Origin: Methylobacter sp.
Lineage (GTDB): Bacteria; Pseudomonadota; Gammaproteobacteria; Methylococcales; Methylomonadaceae
Length of the DNA stretch: 64,000 nt
Direction of reading: 5' to 3'
NCBI GenBank assembly: GCA_028716975.1
Contig: JAQUOU010000004.1
Coordinates: forward strand, 143,069-207,068
Part shown: piece after piece, positions 27,373 to 37,900 of the stretch
Layout of the letters: every line of letters starts with the position of its first letter
Numbering within the stretch: position 1 is the stretch's first letter
Position numbers and translations under genes: made by a program
The notes under the pieces: model-generated
What the model was told of the DNA's origin: nothing
Databases searched by the model: none
What the model saw: the letters and a program-made list of their open reading frames with translations, nothing else

Positions 27373-28256
27373 ATGAGTGATTCGCAAACTCAAGGCATCC
27401 ACCTGATGGCAAAACCGGCGGGGCCGGTATGTAATCTGGATTGCAGCTATTGTTTTTATCTGGAAAAAGAACAACTATTTTCTAAGCGCCAGCGTTTTTT
27501 GATGTCCGATGCGGTGTTACGAATTTATATTGAGCAGAATATCAGGAACGAACCCACCCTAAGTAGTTTTCACCTGGAAGACGGCGATCCCATGTTATGC
27601 GGCCTGGGTTTTTTAAACTAGCCGTTTCTTATCAACAAGAACTGGCCGCTGGTAAAACCATTCGCAATATCGGAACACAGCGTCGCAGCGGCGGCTTATG
27701 GAGAATTCCTGATTGCCGTGTTTGATGAATGGATCAAAACCGATGTGGGGCAGATTTATGTGATGAATTTTGAATGGGCGTTGGCGGCGTGTCTGCGTTT
27801 GCCGTCCGGCATTTGTCTGTTTTCAAAAGATTGCGGCCGGGCGCTCATTCTGGAACACAATGGCGATGTGTATTCCTGCGATCATTTTATGTACCCGGAG
27901 TACTTGCTGGGTAATCTCCAGCAAACAGACTTTGCCCGATTAGCCAATTTCCCACAGCAAATCAAGTTTGACGCCTCTAAATCGCAAGCGTTGCCAAATT
28001 ACTGTCAACAGTGTGAGTTCCTGTTTGCCTGTCATGGGGACTGCCCCAAGAAACGGTTTGCCCACACACCGGATGGGGCGAACCAAGCTTGAACTACCTT
28101 TGCCCCAGTTACAAAAATTATTTCAAACACATTGCTGAATATATGAATGCCATGGTCAAGTTAATCAGTTACAACCAACCCGCAGCGCTTATTATAGATG
28201 CGATTAAAGGGCTGTTAGGGCTGTTAGTGGTTAAATTGCCTGCCAAGCCAACGCTT
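27373..28256 (+). pseudogene. Anaerobic sulfatase-maturase-type radical SAM gene, broken
   Basis: The start encodes the radical SAM cluster motif C-x3-C-x2-C-type CNLDCSYCFYLEKEQLF after MAKPAGPV, as in anaerobic sulfatase-maturating enzymes. The frame ends at 27621. Remnants YQQELAAGKTIRN and AAYGEFLIAVFDEW follow in other frames with the central part (about half of a normal 390-aa enzyme) deleted. From 27718 the SPASM part is readable: SKDCGRALILEHNGDVYSCD, YPEYLLGNLQQTDFARLANF, YCQQCEFLFACHGDCPKKRF. After 28080 another frameshift leads to GEPSLNYLCPSYKNYFKHIA. No sulfatase gene lies nearby. Confidence 0.85.
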
Positions 28257-28552
28257 TAATTCTACTTTGTCAGATTATGCAAAAGCGCGTCATACCCGCA
28301 GGGAAGCGGGTATCCAGTGCCATGGATGGTAAGTTCAAACCTATCCCTGGAGCCTGGATTCACAATATACATCCTTGCACATTGCCCTTCGGGTAAATAC
28401 AAATCGTCTATTCTGCCGATTTGTCCGGCACAAATTCGTCTGGAACGAATTTGCATTTACCCGCAGGGCTACGGGCAGGAAAGCCCGTAGTGACTCCATG
28501 CCGGGATGACGATGCTGGAAAGTATGGATCATAATCCGACAAAGTAGAATTA
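28257..28552. mobile_element. MITE-like dispersed element, copy B, with terminal inverted repeats
   Basis: The block of about 296 bases is bounded by 23-base inverted repeats that differ at one base: TAATTCTACTTTGTCAGATT at 28257 and, reversed, TAATTCTACTTTGTCGGATT at 28552. Inside are GTCATACCCGCAGGGAAGCG and its near-inverse CATGCCGGGATGACG, so the whole element can fold as nested stems. A middle part (28380-28470), with several short palindromes around AAATTCGTCTGGAACGAATT, is absent from copy A. No coding capacity. Confidence 0.8.
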
Positions 28553-28672
28553 ACCCGTTAATAAACTTCAATATGGGCTGCATTGCGCTGCGCATACTGA
28601 ACGGTGCTAACAATAGGCGCTGCGATGTTTTTACCTTACACTTCCACCTTAATCAGTTTTTTGAGGCCACCT

Positions 28673-31327
28673 ATGTATCGCTTATTGATTTCAGCCACTG
28701 CCCTTGCGCTTGGCGGCTTATCGGCCCAACCTGTACAGGCTGTTCCCGCGACTTCCAGCATCGAACAAACGACCACCCAACTGCCCCGCGGCAGTCGCCC
28801 GTCACATTACGATGTTGTTATCAAACCCAATGCGAAGTCACTGACTTTCGATGGCAAGGCGTCGATTTTTATTGAGGTGTTACAGCCTGTCAACAGCATC
28901 ACCCTCAATGCTGCCGAGTTGGTGTTCGCCAAGGCGGTCTTGTCCAAAGATCAAAACGGCGCATCGTTTCCAGCATCAAGCATCCAGCTTAACCAAGCCC
29001 GGCAAACGGCGACTTTTACTTTCGAGCAAACAATCGCGCCAGGCTGGTATTGGCTTGGCATCGATTACACCGGCAAGATAGGCACGCAGGCCGCAGGCCT
29101 GTTCGCCCTGGATTACGACAGCAACGATGGACGCAAGCGCGCTCTGTACACCCAGTTTGAAACCTCCGATGCCCGCCGCGTTATTCCGTCATGGGATGAG
29201 CCTTCGTATAAAGCGACTTTTAAACTGGAAGCCACAATACCAACGGGCCAACTGGCGGTCAGCAATATGCCGGTAGAGGATCAGCGCGATCTGGGCAAAG
29301 GCTATAGCCGCGTGCGGTTTTTGACATCGCCGAAAATGTCCACTTATTTATTGTTCTTCGGGCTAGGCGATTTTGACCGCGCCACGGCGAAACTGGGCGA
29401 TATTGAAATTGGCGTCATCACCAAAAAAGGTGGAACTGCCCAAGCGGCGTTTGCGCTAACATCGACTCAGAGAATATTGCAGGAATACAACGATTATTTC
29501 GGCACGCCTTATCCATTGCCCAAACTGGATAATGTCGCCGCTCCCGGCCGCAGCCAATTCTTCAGCGCCATGGAAAACTGGGGCGCTATTTTTACCTTTG
29601 AACACTCCATCTTATTAGATCCCTCGATTTCAACCCAGGCCGACAAGCAGCGTGCGTTCATGATCGCCGCTCACGAGACCGCGCATCAATGGTTCGGCAA
29701 TCTGGTCACTATGGCTTGGTGGGACGATCTTTGGCTTAACGAAAGCTTTGCTTCCTGGATGGAAAGCCGCACCACCGCACGGCTCCACCCGGAATGGAAT
29801 AGCGCGTTGAGCGATGTCGGCGACCGCGACCGAGCCATCGAACTGGACTCGCTGTCATCCACGCACCCGGTCGTGCAGCATGTGGAAACCGTGGCGCAAG
29901 TTAACCAGGCTTTCGATGCCATCACCTATCAAAAAGGCGAAGCCGTCATCCGCATGCTGGAAGCCTATGTGCGCGCAGATGCCTGGCGCTCCGGCATACG
30001 GCAATATATGCAGGCGCACCGCTATGGCAACACTGTTTCGGCGGATTTGTGGCGCGAACTGGAAGCGGTTGCAGGTAAGCCCATAGCCGCTATCGCCCGA
30101 GATTTTACGCTACAGCCGGGCGTGCCGCTGATTCGTGTCGAAGACCTTATATGCACGGCGGGTACTAGCCAACTGCGCTTATTCCAGGACGAGTTCAGCA
30201 AAAATAACCCGGACAAAAAACCACTGCGCTGGCGAGTTCCGGTACGGGTTCAAGCCTCTGCCGGCGGCGCGCCGGTCAGTCAGTTGGTGACTGCCGGCAA
30301 GTCTGCAATCACTGTGCCAGGGTGCGGTCCGGTAATTGTCAACGCCGGTCAAAGCGGCTATTTCAGGACTCTCTATGCGCCCAAACACTTTGCCGAAATC
30401 GTCAATAGTTTTGCCTCGATTGCCGCCATCGATCAACTCGGCATTTTGTCGGACACCTCGTCCTTGGGACTTGCCGGACTGCAATCCGCTGCTGATGTCC
30501 TCGAATTGGTCAAGGCAACGCCGCTCAGCGCCGATCCGCAAGTCTGGAACAAAATCGCTTCCGTGTTCCGCAGCATTGATGAGTTTTATCGTGGTGACAC
30601 CGCTCACCAAGCGCAATTCAGGACTTTTGCAATCGCTCATTTAACGCCGGTGTTTGCTAAAACAGGCTGGACGGCTGGACCTGACGAGCCGGATACCGTA
30701 GCCATTTTGCGCAACGACTTAATCGGAACCCTGGGTAGCCTTGGCGCGCCGGATATTATCGCCGAAGCCCGGCGGCGCTACGGTGCCCAAAATACGGATC
30801 CAACCGCCGTGCCGGCGCCATTACGCAAGACCATCCTGAGCGTCGTCGCCCAACACGCCGATACCGCTACTTGGGAACAGTTGCATACCACGGCGCTCGC
30901 AGAGAAAACGCCGCTCATCAAAGACCAGCTCTATGCGCTGTTGTCCGCCACAGAGGATGAAAACCTTGCCCGTCGTGCCTTGGATCTCGCGCTGACGGCA
31001 GAGCCGGGGGCAACTACCAGTTCGGCAATGATCCAAGCCGTGAGCAAATTTCACCCTGATCTGGCCTTCGACTTCGCCGTAGCGCATCTTCCGGCAGTCA
31101 CCGAAAAACTGGATGCGCCGTCGCGCGGTAATTATCTCGCAAGGCTTGCCGAACGCTCGCTTGACCCCGCCATGATCGGCAAGATCAATGCTTATGCTGC
31201 GGCAAATCTGGCCCCCGGTTCGCGCCGGTCCGCCGACACGGCAATCGCCGCTATCGGCTACCGCATCAGCGTGCGTAACAAGCGTCTACCTCTTATTAAT
31301 CAATGGCTGGGGCAATATGGAAAATGA
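28673..31327 (+). CDS. Exported M1-family metallo-aminopeptidase (PepN-like)
   Basis: The 884-aa protein removes N-terminal residues from peptides, probably in the periplasm or outside. The signal peptide (MYRLLISATALALGGLSAQP...) is cleaved near VQA. The catalytic domain carries SAMENWGA, a variant of the GAMEN exopeptidase motif, and zinc ligands His334, His338 and Glu357 in HETAHQWFGNLV and LWLNESFASW, with the normal 18-residue spacing. A long helical C-terminal ERAP-type domain follows. ATG 28673 is chosen over 28604 since GAGG lies 6 bases before it and the signal peptide begins there. The damaged GNAT gene starts on its stop codon. Confidence 0.92.
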   Translation: MYRLLISATALALGGLSAQPVQAVPATSSIEQTTTQLPRGSRPSHYDVVIKPNAKSLTFDGKASIFIEVLQPVNSITLNAAELVFAKAVLSKDQNGASFPASSIQLNQARQTATFTFEQTIAPGWYWLGIDYTGKIGTQAAGLFALDYDSNDGRKRALYTQFETSDARRVIPSWDEPSYKATFKLEATIPTGQLAVSNMPVEDQRDLGKGYSRVRFLTSPKMSTYLLFFGLGDFDRATAKLGDIEIGVITKKGGTAQAAFALTSTQRILQEYNDYFGTPYPLPKLDNVAAPGRSQFFSAMENWGAIFTFEHSILLDPSISTQADKQRAFMIAAHETAHQWFGNLVTMAWWDDLWLNESFASWMESRTTARLHPEWNSALSDVGDRDRAIELDSLSSTHPVVQHVETVAQVNQAFDAITYQKGEAVIRMLEAYVRADAWRSGIRQYMQAHRYGNTVSADLWRELEAVAGKPIAAIARDFTLQPGVPLIRVEDLICTAGTSQLRLFQDEFSKNNPDKKPLRWRVPVRVQASAGGAPVSQLVTAGKSAITVPGCGPVIVNAGQSGYFRTLYAPKHFAEIVNSFASIAAIDQLGILSDTSSLGLAGLQSAADVLELVKATPLSADPQVWNKIASVFRSIDEFYRGDTAHQAQFRTFAIAHLTPVFAKTGWTAGPDEPDTVAILRNDLIGTLGSLGAPDIIAEARRRYGAQNTDPTAVPAPLRKTILSVVAQHADTATWEQLHTTALAEKTPLIKDQLYALLSATEDENLARRALDLALTAEPGATTSSAMIQAVSKFHPDLAFDFAVAHLPAVTEKLDAPSRGNYLARLAERSLDPAMIGKINAYAAANLAPGSRRSADTAIAAIGYRISVRNKRLPLINQWLGQYGK

Positions 31328-31807
31328 ACTACCCCATCATAAAAATCACAACCCGCATATCGACGGCTTCGCGCAAGTTGTCGATAGTGTTTGTCAGGGA
31401 ATTACGTTATCTGGCTTTTACTGAAGCGCCGCCGCGAGAAACGACCGTGACTTACGTTGAGCAAAACCTTGCCGAAAACTGGCCGCACTTCATCGCTCTT
31501 GACGGCGAAAAAGTCATCGGCTGGTGTGATATTGCCTCGTTGGACAAACCGGTATTAGAACATTCGGACGTACTGGGCTTGGGCGTTATCTGGGAATTCC
31601 GTGGCCATTGGCAAACGCCTCATCAGTACTGCGCTGCAGCGGCTAAAGAGTGGGGGGCTAAGCCGGATAGTGTTGGCGGTTCGCGATCAAAAAATCGCCA
31701 TACAACTCTATAAAAATTTTGGCTTTTTCCAGGAAGGCCGGCATATGAAGGCCGTCAAAATCAACGGCGGCTATGAAAACCAACTATCAATGGCGTTACT
31801 TAAATGA
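31324..31807 (+). pseudogene. GNAT-family acetyltransferase with two frameshifts
   Basis: The gene begins with an ATGA overlap on the aminopeptidase stop. Protein sequence typical of a GNAT enzyme is spread over three frames: HIDGFAQVVDSV (about 31352-31395), then RYLAFTEAPPRETTVTYVEQ...HFIALDGEKVIGWCDI (about 31400-31600), then MAIGKRLISTALQRLKSGGL...IQLYKNFGFFQEGRHMKAVK to 31807. Each switch is a +1 shift. Joined, the pieces would give about 160 aa with the acetyl-CoA loop and the final beta-alpha unit. Sequencing error could explain this, but the region as a whole is rich in pseudogenes. Confidence 0.8.
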
Positions 31808-32203
31808 TCGGCTGAAGCGGCTTGCTAATCAGTAACTCCTTTAGTAAACTTTAATTTGACTCATTGAAGGAGGGTAAATTCGTGGAGATACTTCAGAATC
31901 TAGCCTCATCGGATGTTCTCCAGGCAGTTCATTTATCTACAGGTGACCGGCTAGAGCACAAAGTAGCCTGCCAATCAGCCGGGCTATGCACGAGCCAATA
32001 TTACACATCACATTCTTTAATTGACTCGGCCTCTTTATCCACTGCTCATGTCTGCAGTTCACCCCTACAACTGATTTACCGCCAAACTTATCATGCGGTT
32101 GAGGGAGGGATGGATCCTTTGCCCAGTGAAATCCACTGCGAGCCGGTTTATAATACCGGTGCGCTTCTGAAGAACGTCCGTAAACCCATACTCCCTGGAG
32201 CTA
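31808..32203. other. Leader region of the RND operon
   Basis: About 395 bases precede the efflux operon. A strong AAGGAGG sits 8 bases before a GTG at 31882 that opens a 113-codon frame overlapping the next gene (to 32223). The predicted peptide is rich in Ser, Thr and His, has no recognised domain and does not look like a normal protein, so coding status is doubtful (about 0.2). It might be a leader peptide or a decayed regulator. No operator was identified. Confidence 0.35.
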
Positions 32204-33778
32204 ATGATGCGATGGACTGTTAAGTTCTGCGGGTTTTGGCTTTTGCCTTGTTTGTTGCTCAGCGGCTGCATGGTCGGGCCCGACTATGTCCGTCCTCCTG
32301 CGGAAACGGCTGATCAATGGCTGGAAGCCGAGGACCAGCGGCTTAAGACAACTTCGGCCAACGATCAGGATTGGTGGAAAACATTCAAGGATCCGATCCT
32401 GAACCGATTAATTGATCGCGCCTACCTCCAGAATCTCAACATACGCGTGGCAGGGGTGCGAGTACTCGAAGCCCGTGCCCAACTAGGCATTGCCATCGGA
32501 AATATCTACCCGCAAAACCAGCAGCTTACCGCATCCTTGACTAAGGTGCACCTCAGCCAGCGCGCCTCGCAGGCGGCTTTCTCCAGAATATTCGATTATG
32601 CGCAAACGCAGATTGGATTGACTGCCAGTTGGGAAATTGATTTTTGGGGCAAGTTCCGCCGCGCCATCGAATCGGCGGATGCCGGATTTCAGGCTGCGGT
32701 AGAGGATTATAACAATGCGCTGGTCAGTCTTACCGCCGATGTGGCACGCGCGTATATCACCATCCGGACGCTGGAAAAACGCCTGGGGATCGCGCGGCAG
32801 AATGTCGATACGCAAAAGGAAAACCTGCAGATCGCGGAAGCCCGCTATAACGGCGGCACAACCTCCGAGCGCGACGTAGAACAGGCCAGAACGGTGCTGG
32901 CAAATACCCAGGCTTCCATTCCCACGCTGGAGATCGGACTGCGTCAGCAACAGAACGCACTTAGCGTCCTGTTAGGCATGCCTCCCCGCCGGATGAGCGA
33001 TTTAATGGCTGCAACCGCGCAGATTCCAGCTCCTCCCGTGCAGGTAGCCGTAGGCATACCCGCTGAACTCCTGCGGCGCCGGCCCGATGTCCGCAATGCC
33101 GAATGGCAGGCAGCCGCCCAATCCGCCAATATCGGCGTGACTAAGGCCGATCTCTATCCCGCTATTTCGCTTTCCGGCACTTTTGGTTTTCTATCGTCCG
33201 ATGTCGGCTCGTTTGCCTTGGGTGATGTTGTTCTCTGGAAAAGCCGTATCGCCAACTTTGGTCCGGCCTTGCAATGGAACATTTTCAATTACGGGCAAAT
33301 CACCAATCAGGTGCGGGTGCAGGATGCACGGCTACAGGAATTATTAATCAGTTATCAAAATACTGTCCTCACCGCTCAGCGGGAAGTGGAAGACAACCTG
33401 GTGGCTTTTTTGCGTTCCCAGGAACGCGCCCAGTCTTTAGGGGAAAGCACCGCCGCGGCTCAGCGTTCGCTGAATCTGGCAACGTTGCAATACCGTCAGG
33501 GCATCACCGATTTCACCACTGTCCTGACAGCTCAGCAGGCGCTGCTAAGCGAGCAGGATAGCCTCGCCAGCACCTTGGGAGATATTTCCAATAACCTGGT
33601 GGGCGTGTACCGGGCCTTGGGCGGCGGCTGGCAAATTCGAGAAGGCGAAGATGTCGTGCCCGATTCGATCAAGGAAGAGATGACAAAACGTACCGATTGG
33701 GGCGGCTTATTGAGGCCGGCCGCTCAACCATCGCCCGATACCCGGACGCCATCAGGCATTAGTTGGCCTCGATGGTAA
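32204..33778 (+). CDS. RND efflux outer membrane lipoprotein (NodT/OprM family)
   Basis: The product of about 523 aa forms the outer membrane channel of a tripartite efflux pump. It has a lipoprotein signal with lipobox LLSGC (Cys about 22), the start motif MVGPDYVRPP, and two outer-membrane-efflux repeats (about 60-270 and 285-475), including GIPAELLRRRPDVRNAEWQA. GGAG lies 3 bases before the first ATG and 6 before the second (32207), so 32207 may be the real start. It is first in an operon with the adaptor (17-base gap) and inner membrane pump. Confidence 0.92.
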   Translation: MMRWTVKFCGFWLLPCLLLSGCMVGPDYVRPPAETADQWLEAEDQRLKTTSANDQDWWKTFKDPILNRLIDRAYLQNLNIRVAGVRVLEARAQLGIAIGNIYPQNQQLTASLTKVHLSQRASQAAFSRIFDYAQTQIGLTASWEIDFWGKFRRAIESADAGFQAAVEDYNNALVSLTADVARAYITIRTLEKRLGIARQNVDTQKENLQIAEARYNGGTTSERDVEQARTVLANTQASIPTLEIGLRQQQNALSVLLGMPPRRMSDLMAATAQIPAPPVQVAVGIPAELLRRRPDVRNAEWQAAAQSANIGVTKADLYPAISLSGTFGFLSSDVGSFALGDVVLWKSRIANFGPALQWNIFNYGQITNQVRVQDARLQELLISYQNTVLTAQREVEDNLVAFLRSQERAQSLGESTAAAQRSLNLATLQYRQGITDFTTVLTAQQALLSEQDSLASTLGDISNNLVGVYRALGGGWQIREGEDVVPDSIKEEMTKRTDWGGLLRPAAQPSPDTRTPSGISWPRW

Positions 33779-33795
33779 GGAGGAAGTGAATAGCT

Positions 33796-34983
33796 ATGAA
33801 GAGGCGTAATGCTGCCGGATTTATGTGGATGCTGATGATCTTTGCCACGGGGTGCGAGGAAAAGAATGCCTACGTGGCCCCGCCGCCACCGCAGGTCACA
33901 GTTAGCCGGCCTGTTCATCAGCGTATCAGTGAACACCTGGAATTTACCGGAAATACGCAGGCCTTTAATTCAGTCCAGTTAGTCGCGCGGGTGGAAGGTT
34001 ATCTGGACAAGGTGTTTTTTCACGACGGCGATCTGGTCAAGAAAGATCAGCCGCTGTTCCTGATTCAACAGGATACTTATCAGGCCCGGTTGAAGCAGGC
34101 TGAGGCTCAAGTGCTTCAACAAAGAGCCAGTCTCGACCATGCGCAAACCGAACTGGACCGGTTCGGCGGCCTGGCGCGCCAACATGCGGCAGCCCAGACC
34201 GATGTGGACAACTGGAAATTCGAGCGTGACAATGCGAGGGCGGCAGTGGTCGCCGCCGAAGCCAATCGCGACCTGGCCAGATTGAATCTGGATTACACGA
34301 AAGTGGTGGCGCCTTTCGACGGGCGCATTGACCGCCGGCTCAAAGATCCAGGCAATCTTGTGGGCGCGGGAGAGTTTACGCCGTTGGCCCAGATTAACCA
34401 GATAGATCCTATATACGTTTATTTCACTATCAGCGAGACGGATTTGCTAAGGGTTATCAAACAGACCAGCGTCGATCCAGGCGAGGCTCAAAAAATGAAA
34501 ATTCCGGCCCAGCTCGCGCTGTCAGGCGACAAAGGCTATCCTCATATGGGATACCTTGATTTTACTGCGATTTCCGTGACCCCGACAACCGGTACATTGC
34601 TGTTGCGCGCCATTTACCTTAATGCCGACGGCAAAATATTGCCCGGACTGTTTGCCCGTGTGCGGGTGCTTGTTGTCAACTCGGAAAAAATGGCGCTACT
34701 GGTGCCGGAAGAGTCCATCGGCTATGACCAGTTGGGCTCGTATCTGCTGATAGTGGATGAAAACAACGCCGTTGAGCGCAGGACAGTCAAGCTTGGTGTT
34801 CAAGCAAGCGACAAGCGGGTAATCGAAGAAGGGATCAGTGATAAAGACTCGGTGATTGTGACGGGGCTTCTGCGCGCAATTCCGGGGAACAAGGTGAAAC
34901 CCATACAAAAACCTTTGGCGGAGAATAAAAAGAATGCAGCCGCTTCTTCTGCCCCGCATGAGACAGGAAAGCCCGCCTTATGA
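33796..34983 (+). CDS. RND efflux periplasmic adaptor (membrane fusion lipoprotein)
   Basis: The 395-aa adaptor links the inner membrane pump with the outer channel. It begins with a lipoprotein-type signal (IFATGC), then the lipoyl/barrel-sandwich halves around VARVEGYLDKVFFHDGDLVK and VVAPFDGRIDRRLKDPGNLV, separated by a coiled-coil hairpin (about 95-165, with EAQVLQQRASLDHAQTELD). Beta-barrel and membrane-proximal domains follow. AGGAGG lies upstream at a rather long distance. Its stop overlaps the pump gene by 4 bases (ATGA). Closest in kind to the MexE/AcrA group. Confidence 0.92.
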   Translation: MKRRNAAGFMWMLMIFATGCEEKNAYVAPPPPQVTVSRPVHQRISEHLEFTGNTQAFNSVQLVARVEGYLDKVFFHDGDLVKKDQPLFLIQQDTYQARLKQAEAQVLQQRASLDHAQTELDRFGGLARQHAAAQTDVDNWKFERDNARAAVVAAEANRDLARLNLDYTKVVAPFDGRIDRRLKDPGNLVGAGEFTPLAQINQIDPIYVYFTISETDLLRVIKQTSVDPGEAQKMKIPAQLALSGDKGYPHMGYLDFTAISVTPTTGTLLLRAIYLNADGKILPGLFARVRVLVVNSEKMALLVPEESIGYDQLGSYLLIVDENNAVERRTVKLGVQASDKRVIEEGISDKDSVIVTGLLRAIPGNKVKPIQKPLAENKKNAAASSAPHETGKPAL

Positions 34984-37900
34984 TTTCTCAATATTTCATT
35001 GAAAGGCCAATATTCGCTAATGTCATAGCAATTATTACCATCATTATCGGCCTCGTTTGTTTTATAAACCTGCCCGTGTCTCAATATCCCCCAATCGTAC
35101 CGCCGACCATTCAGGTGACTACTCGCTACCCGGGCGCCAGCGCCGAGGTGGTTGCCAATACGGTAGGCATTCCTATCGAGCAAGCAGTCAACGGCGTGGA
35201 AAACTCCATATATATGCTGTCGACCAGCGCCAGCGACGGAACTTATACTTTAACGATTACTTTCAACGTAGGAACTAATCTTAATACCTCAATGGCGCTG
35301 GTGCAGAACCTGGTTAACAGCGCTTTGCCGCAGCTTCCCGGCTCAGTTCAACCGCAGGGCGTCACGGTAAAAAAAGTTTCGACGGATATACTGCTGGTGG
35401 TCGCGCTGTATGCCGAAGACGACCGGTACGATGAAACTTATCTGTCGAACTATGCAGTAATCAACCTGCAAAACCCGCTGGCGCGTCTGCCAGGCGTAGG
35501 TCAAATCGCAGTGCGCGGCGCCGGGCCTTATAGCATGCGGGTATGGTTGAATCCGGAAAAGCTTCGCTACTTCAGCTTAACTACAATTGATGTAGTCAAC
35601 GCCATTCAGAGTCAAAACCTGCAAGTGGCCGCAGGGCAGTTGGGCGGGCCTCCCGCCCCTTCGGACCAGGCTTTCCAATTCACAGTCAACGCCTTGGGCC
35701 GTTTGGCCGATGTGGCGCAGTTTGAGAATATCGTCATTAAAAGCGCGCGCAGTGAGTCGGCGCAAATTGTGCGGATTCGGGATGTAGCGCGGGTCGAACT
35801 TAGCCGCCAGAGCTATAGCAACTTTTCCGTATCCGGGGGGCACAAGGCCACGGTGATGCCGGTGTTTACCCTGCCCGGCGCTAATGCGCTGGACGTCGCG
35901 GATGAAGTGCGCGGAGCTATGGCGTCCATGAGCAAGGAATTCCCGCCAGGCTTGAGCTATGAGATTCGGTACGATACTACGAAGTTTGTGCGCAGCGCGA
36001 TACACGATGTCTACGAGACTTTGTTCGAGGCCGGGATTCTGGTTCTCGTCGTCATTGTGGTATTTTTACAGAACTGGCGGGCCACGCTTGTGCCGGCGAC
36101 GACCGTACCGGTCACCCTGATTGGCGCTTTTGCGGCTATGTCCATGCTGGGATTCGGCGTTAATCTGCTGACTCTGTTCGCATTGATTCTGGCGGTCGGC
36201 ATTGTCGTCGACGATGCTATCGTCATTGTGGAAAACGCCTCGTATCATATCGAACAAGGCATGGCCCCCAAGGAGGCGACGATTAAAGCAATGCAGGAAA
36301 TTACCGGGCCCATCATAGGCATCACCCTGGTGCTGACGTCGGTATTCCTGCCCGCGGCCTTTCTGCCGGGAATTACGGGGCAGTTGTTTCGTCAGTTCGC
36401 CTTGGTCATCGCGTCCACCGCCATCATTAGCGCCATCAATGCATTGACCCTCAAGCCGGCTCAATGCGCTCTCTGGCTGCGGCCGGTTCAGGAAAAAAAG
36501 AAAGTCAATTGGTTCTTCCGCGGCTTTAACAAGGCTTATGCATGGGTGGAGAATTCCTATATGCGATTGGTTAGCTGGATGGTGGCGCGGGCTGGATTCA
36601 CGGTCATTCTGTTTGTGGTGATAATTGCCGTCACCGCCTGGCGGTTTGCCCAACATCCCACTGGATTTTTACCCACCGAAGATCAGGGTTATGCGATCGT
36701 TGTTACCAGGCTCCCGGACGCCGCTTCGCAACCGCGCATGGTTAAAGTGGCCAAGGCGCTGGATGAGGTTCTTAAAAAAACCCAGGGAATAAACGCGTGG
36801 GTGACCATAGGCGGGTTGTCCGTACTGGACAGCGCAAATGTTTCCAATATTTTTACCACCTTTATCGTTTATGAAGATTGGAGCAAGCGCGGCAAGGATT
36901 TAAGCCAGGACAAGATTGTCGGCACCCTGCGCCGCGAGCTGACAGCCATAGAAGAGTCCGGTTCCATCGTGCTGGTGCCGCCTCCCATCCGTGGATTGGG
37001 GCAGGGAGGCGGCTTTCAGTTGATGATTGAGGATCGTCAGAGCCTGGGCCTTGCCGAATTGCAGAAGGCCGTTAATGAAGTTCTCCGCGCGGGCAACTCA
37101 CAATCCGGCTTGCGTAATTTGACCTCGACTTTTAGCGCCCGCAGTCCTCAGCTTTTCCTGGATATTGATAGAACCAAGGTGGAGTCGCTGAATATTCCGC
37201 TAAATAATGTGTTTTCCACGCTGCAGACCTATCTGGGCTCTACCTTCGTCAATTTATTCAACAAATTCAACCAGGTTTTCCAGGTTTATGTCCAGGCTGA
37301 TGCACCGTTCCGCTTGCAGCCTGAGGATATCAAGAGCCTCTATGTGCGCAATGGACAGGGCGAAATGGTGCCGTTGGGTACTTTACTCGATGTTAAAAGG
37401 ACTTTGGGCTCCGAGCTGGTGACGCGCTACAATCTTTATCCTTCGGCACAAATATATGGGGCCGCCGCGGTGGGGTTCAGTTCCGGGCAGGCCTTGAATT
37501 TAATGGAGCAGCTAGCCGGGAATGTGCTGCCAAAAGGAATAAGCTTCGACTGGACCGCAACATCCTTCCAGGAAAAGCAGGTCGGTAATCAAGCCTATTT
37601 CATTTATGCTCTCTCGATTACTTTGGTATTTATGGTGCTGGCGGCTTTGTACGAAAGCTGGACCAGTCCACTGGCGGTCGTGCTGGTCGTTCCCATGGCT
37701 TTGGTCGGCGTGCTCCTGGCTCTGATGCTGCGGGGCTTTGACAATAATCTTTATACGCAGGTCGGGCTGATCCTGATGATCGGCCTTGCTTGTAAGAATG
37801 CCATCCTGATTGTCGAATTCGCCCGCCAGCTTCAGTCCGAAGGAATGTCCTTGACGGAGGCTGCGGTGGAGGCCACGCGCCGGCGATTCCGGCCTATCGT

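Noticed and set aside
23045..31807. Genomic island integrated at tRNA-Thr
   Set aside because: Debris of mobile elements follows the tRNA, but no integrase gene and no repeated tRNA 3' end were found.
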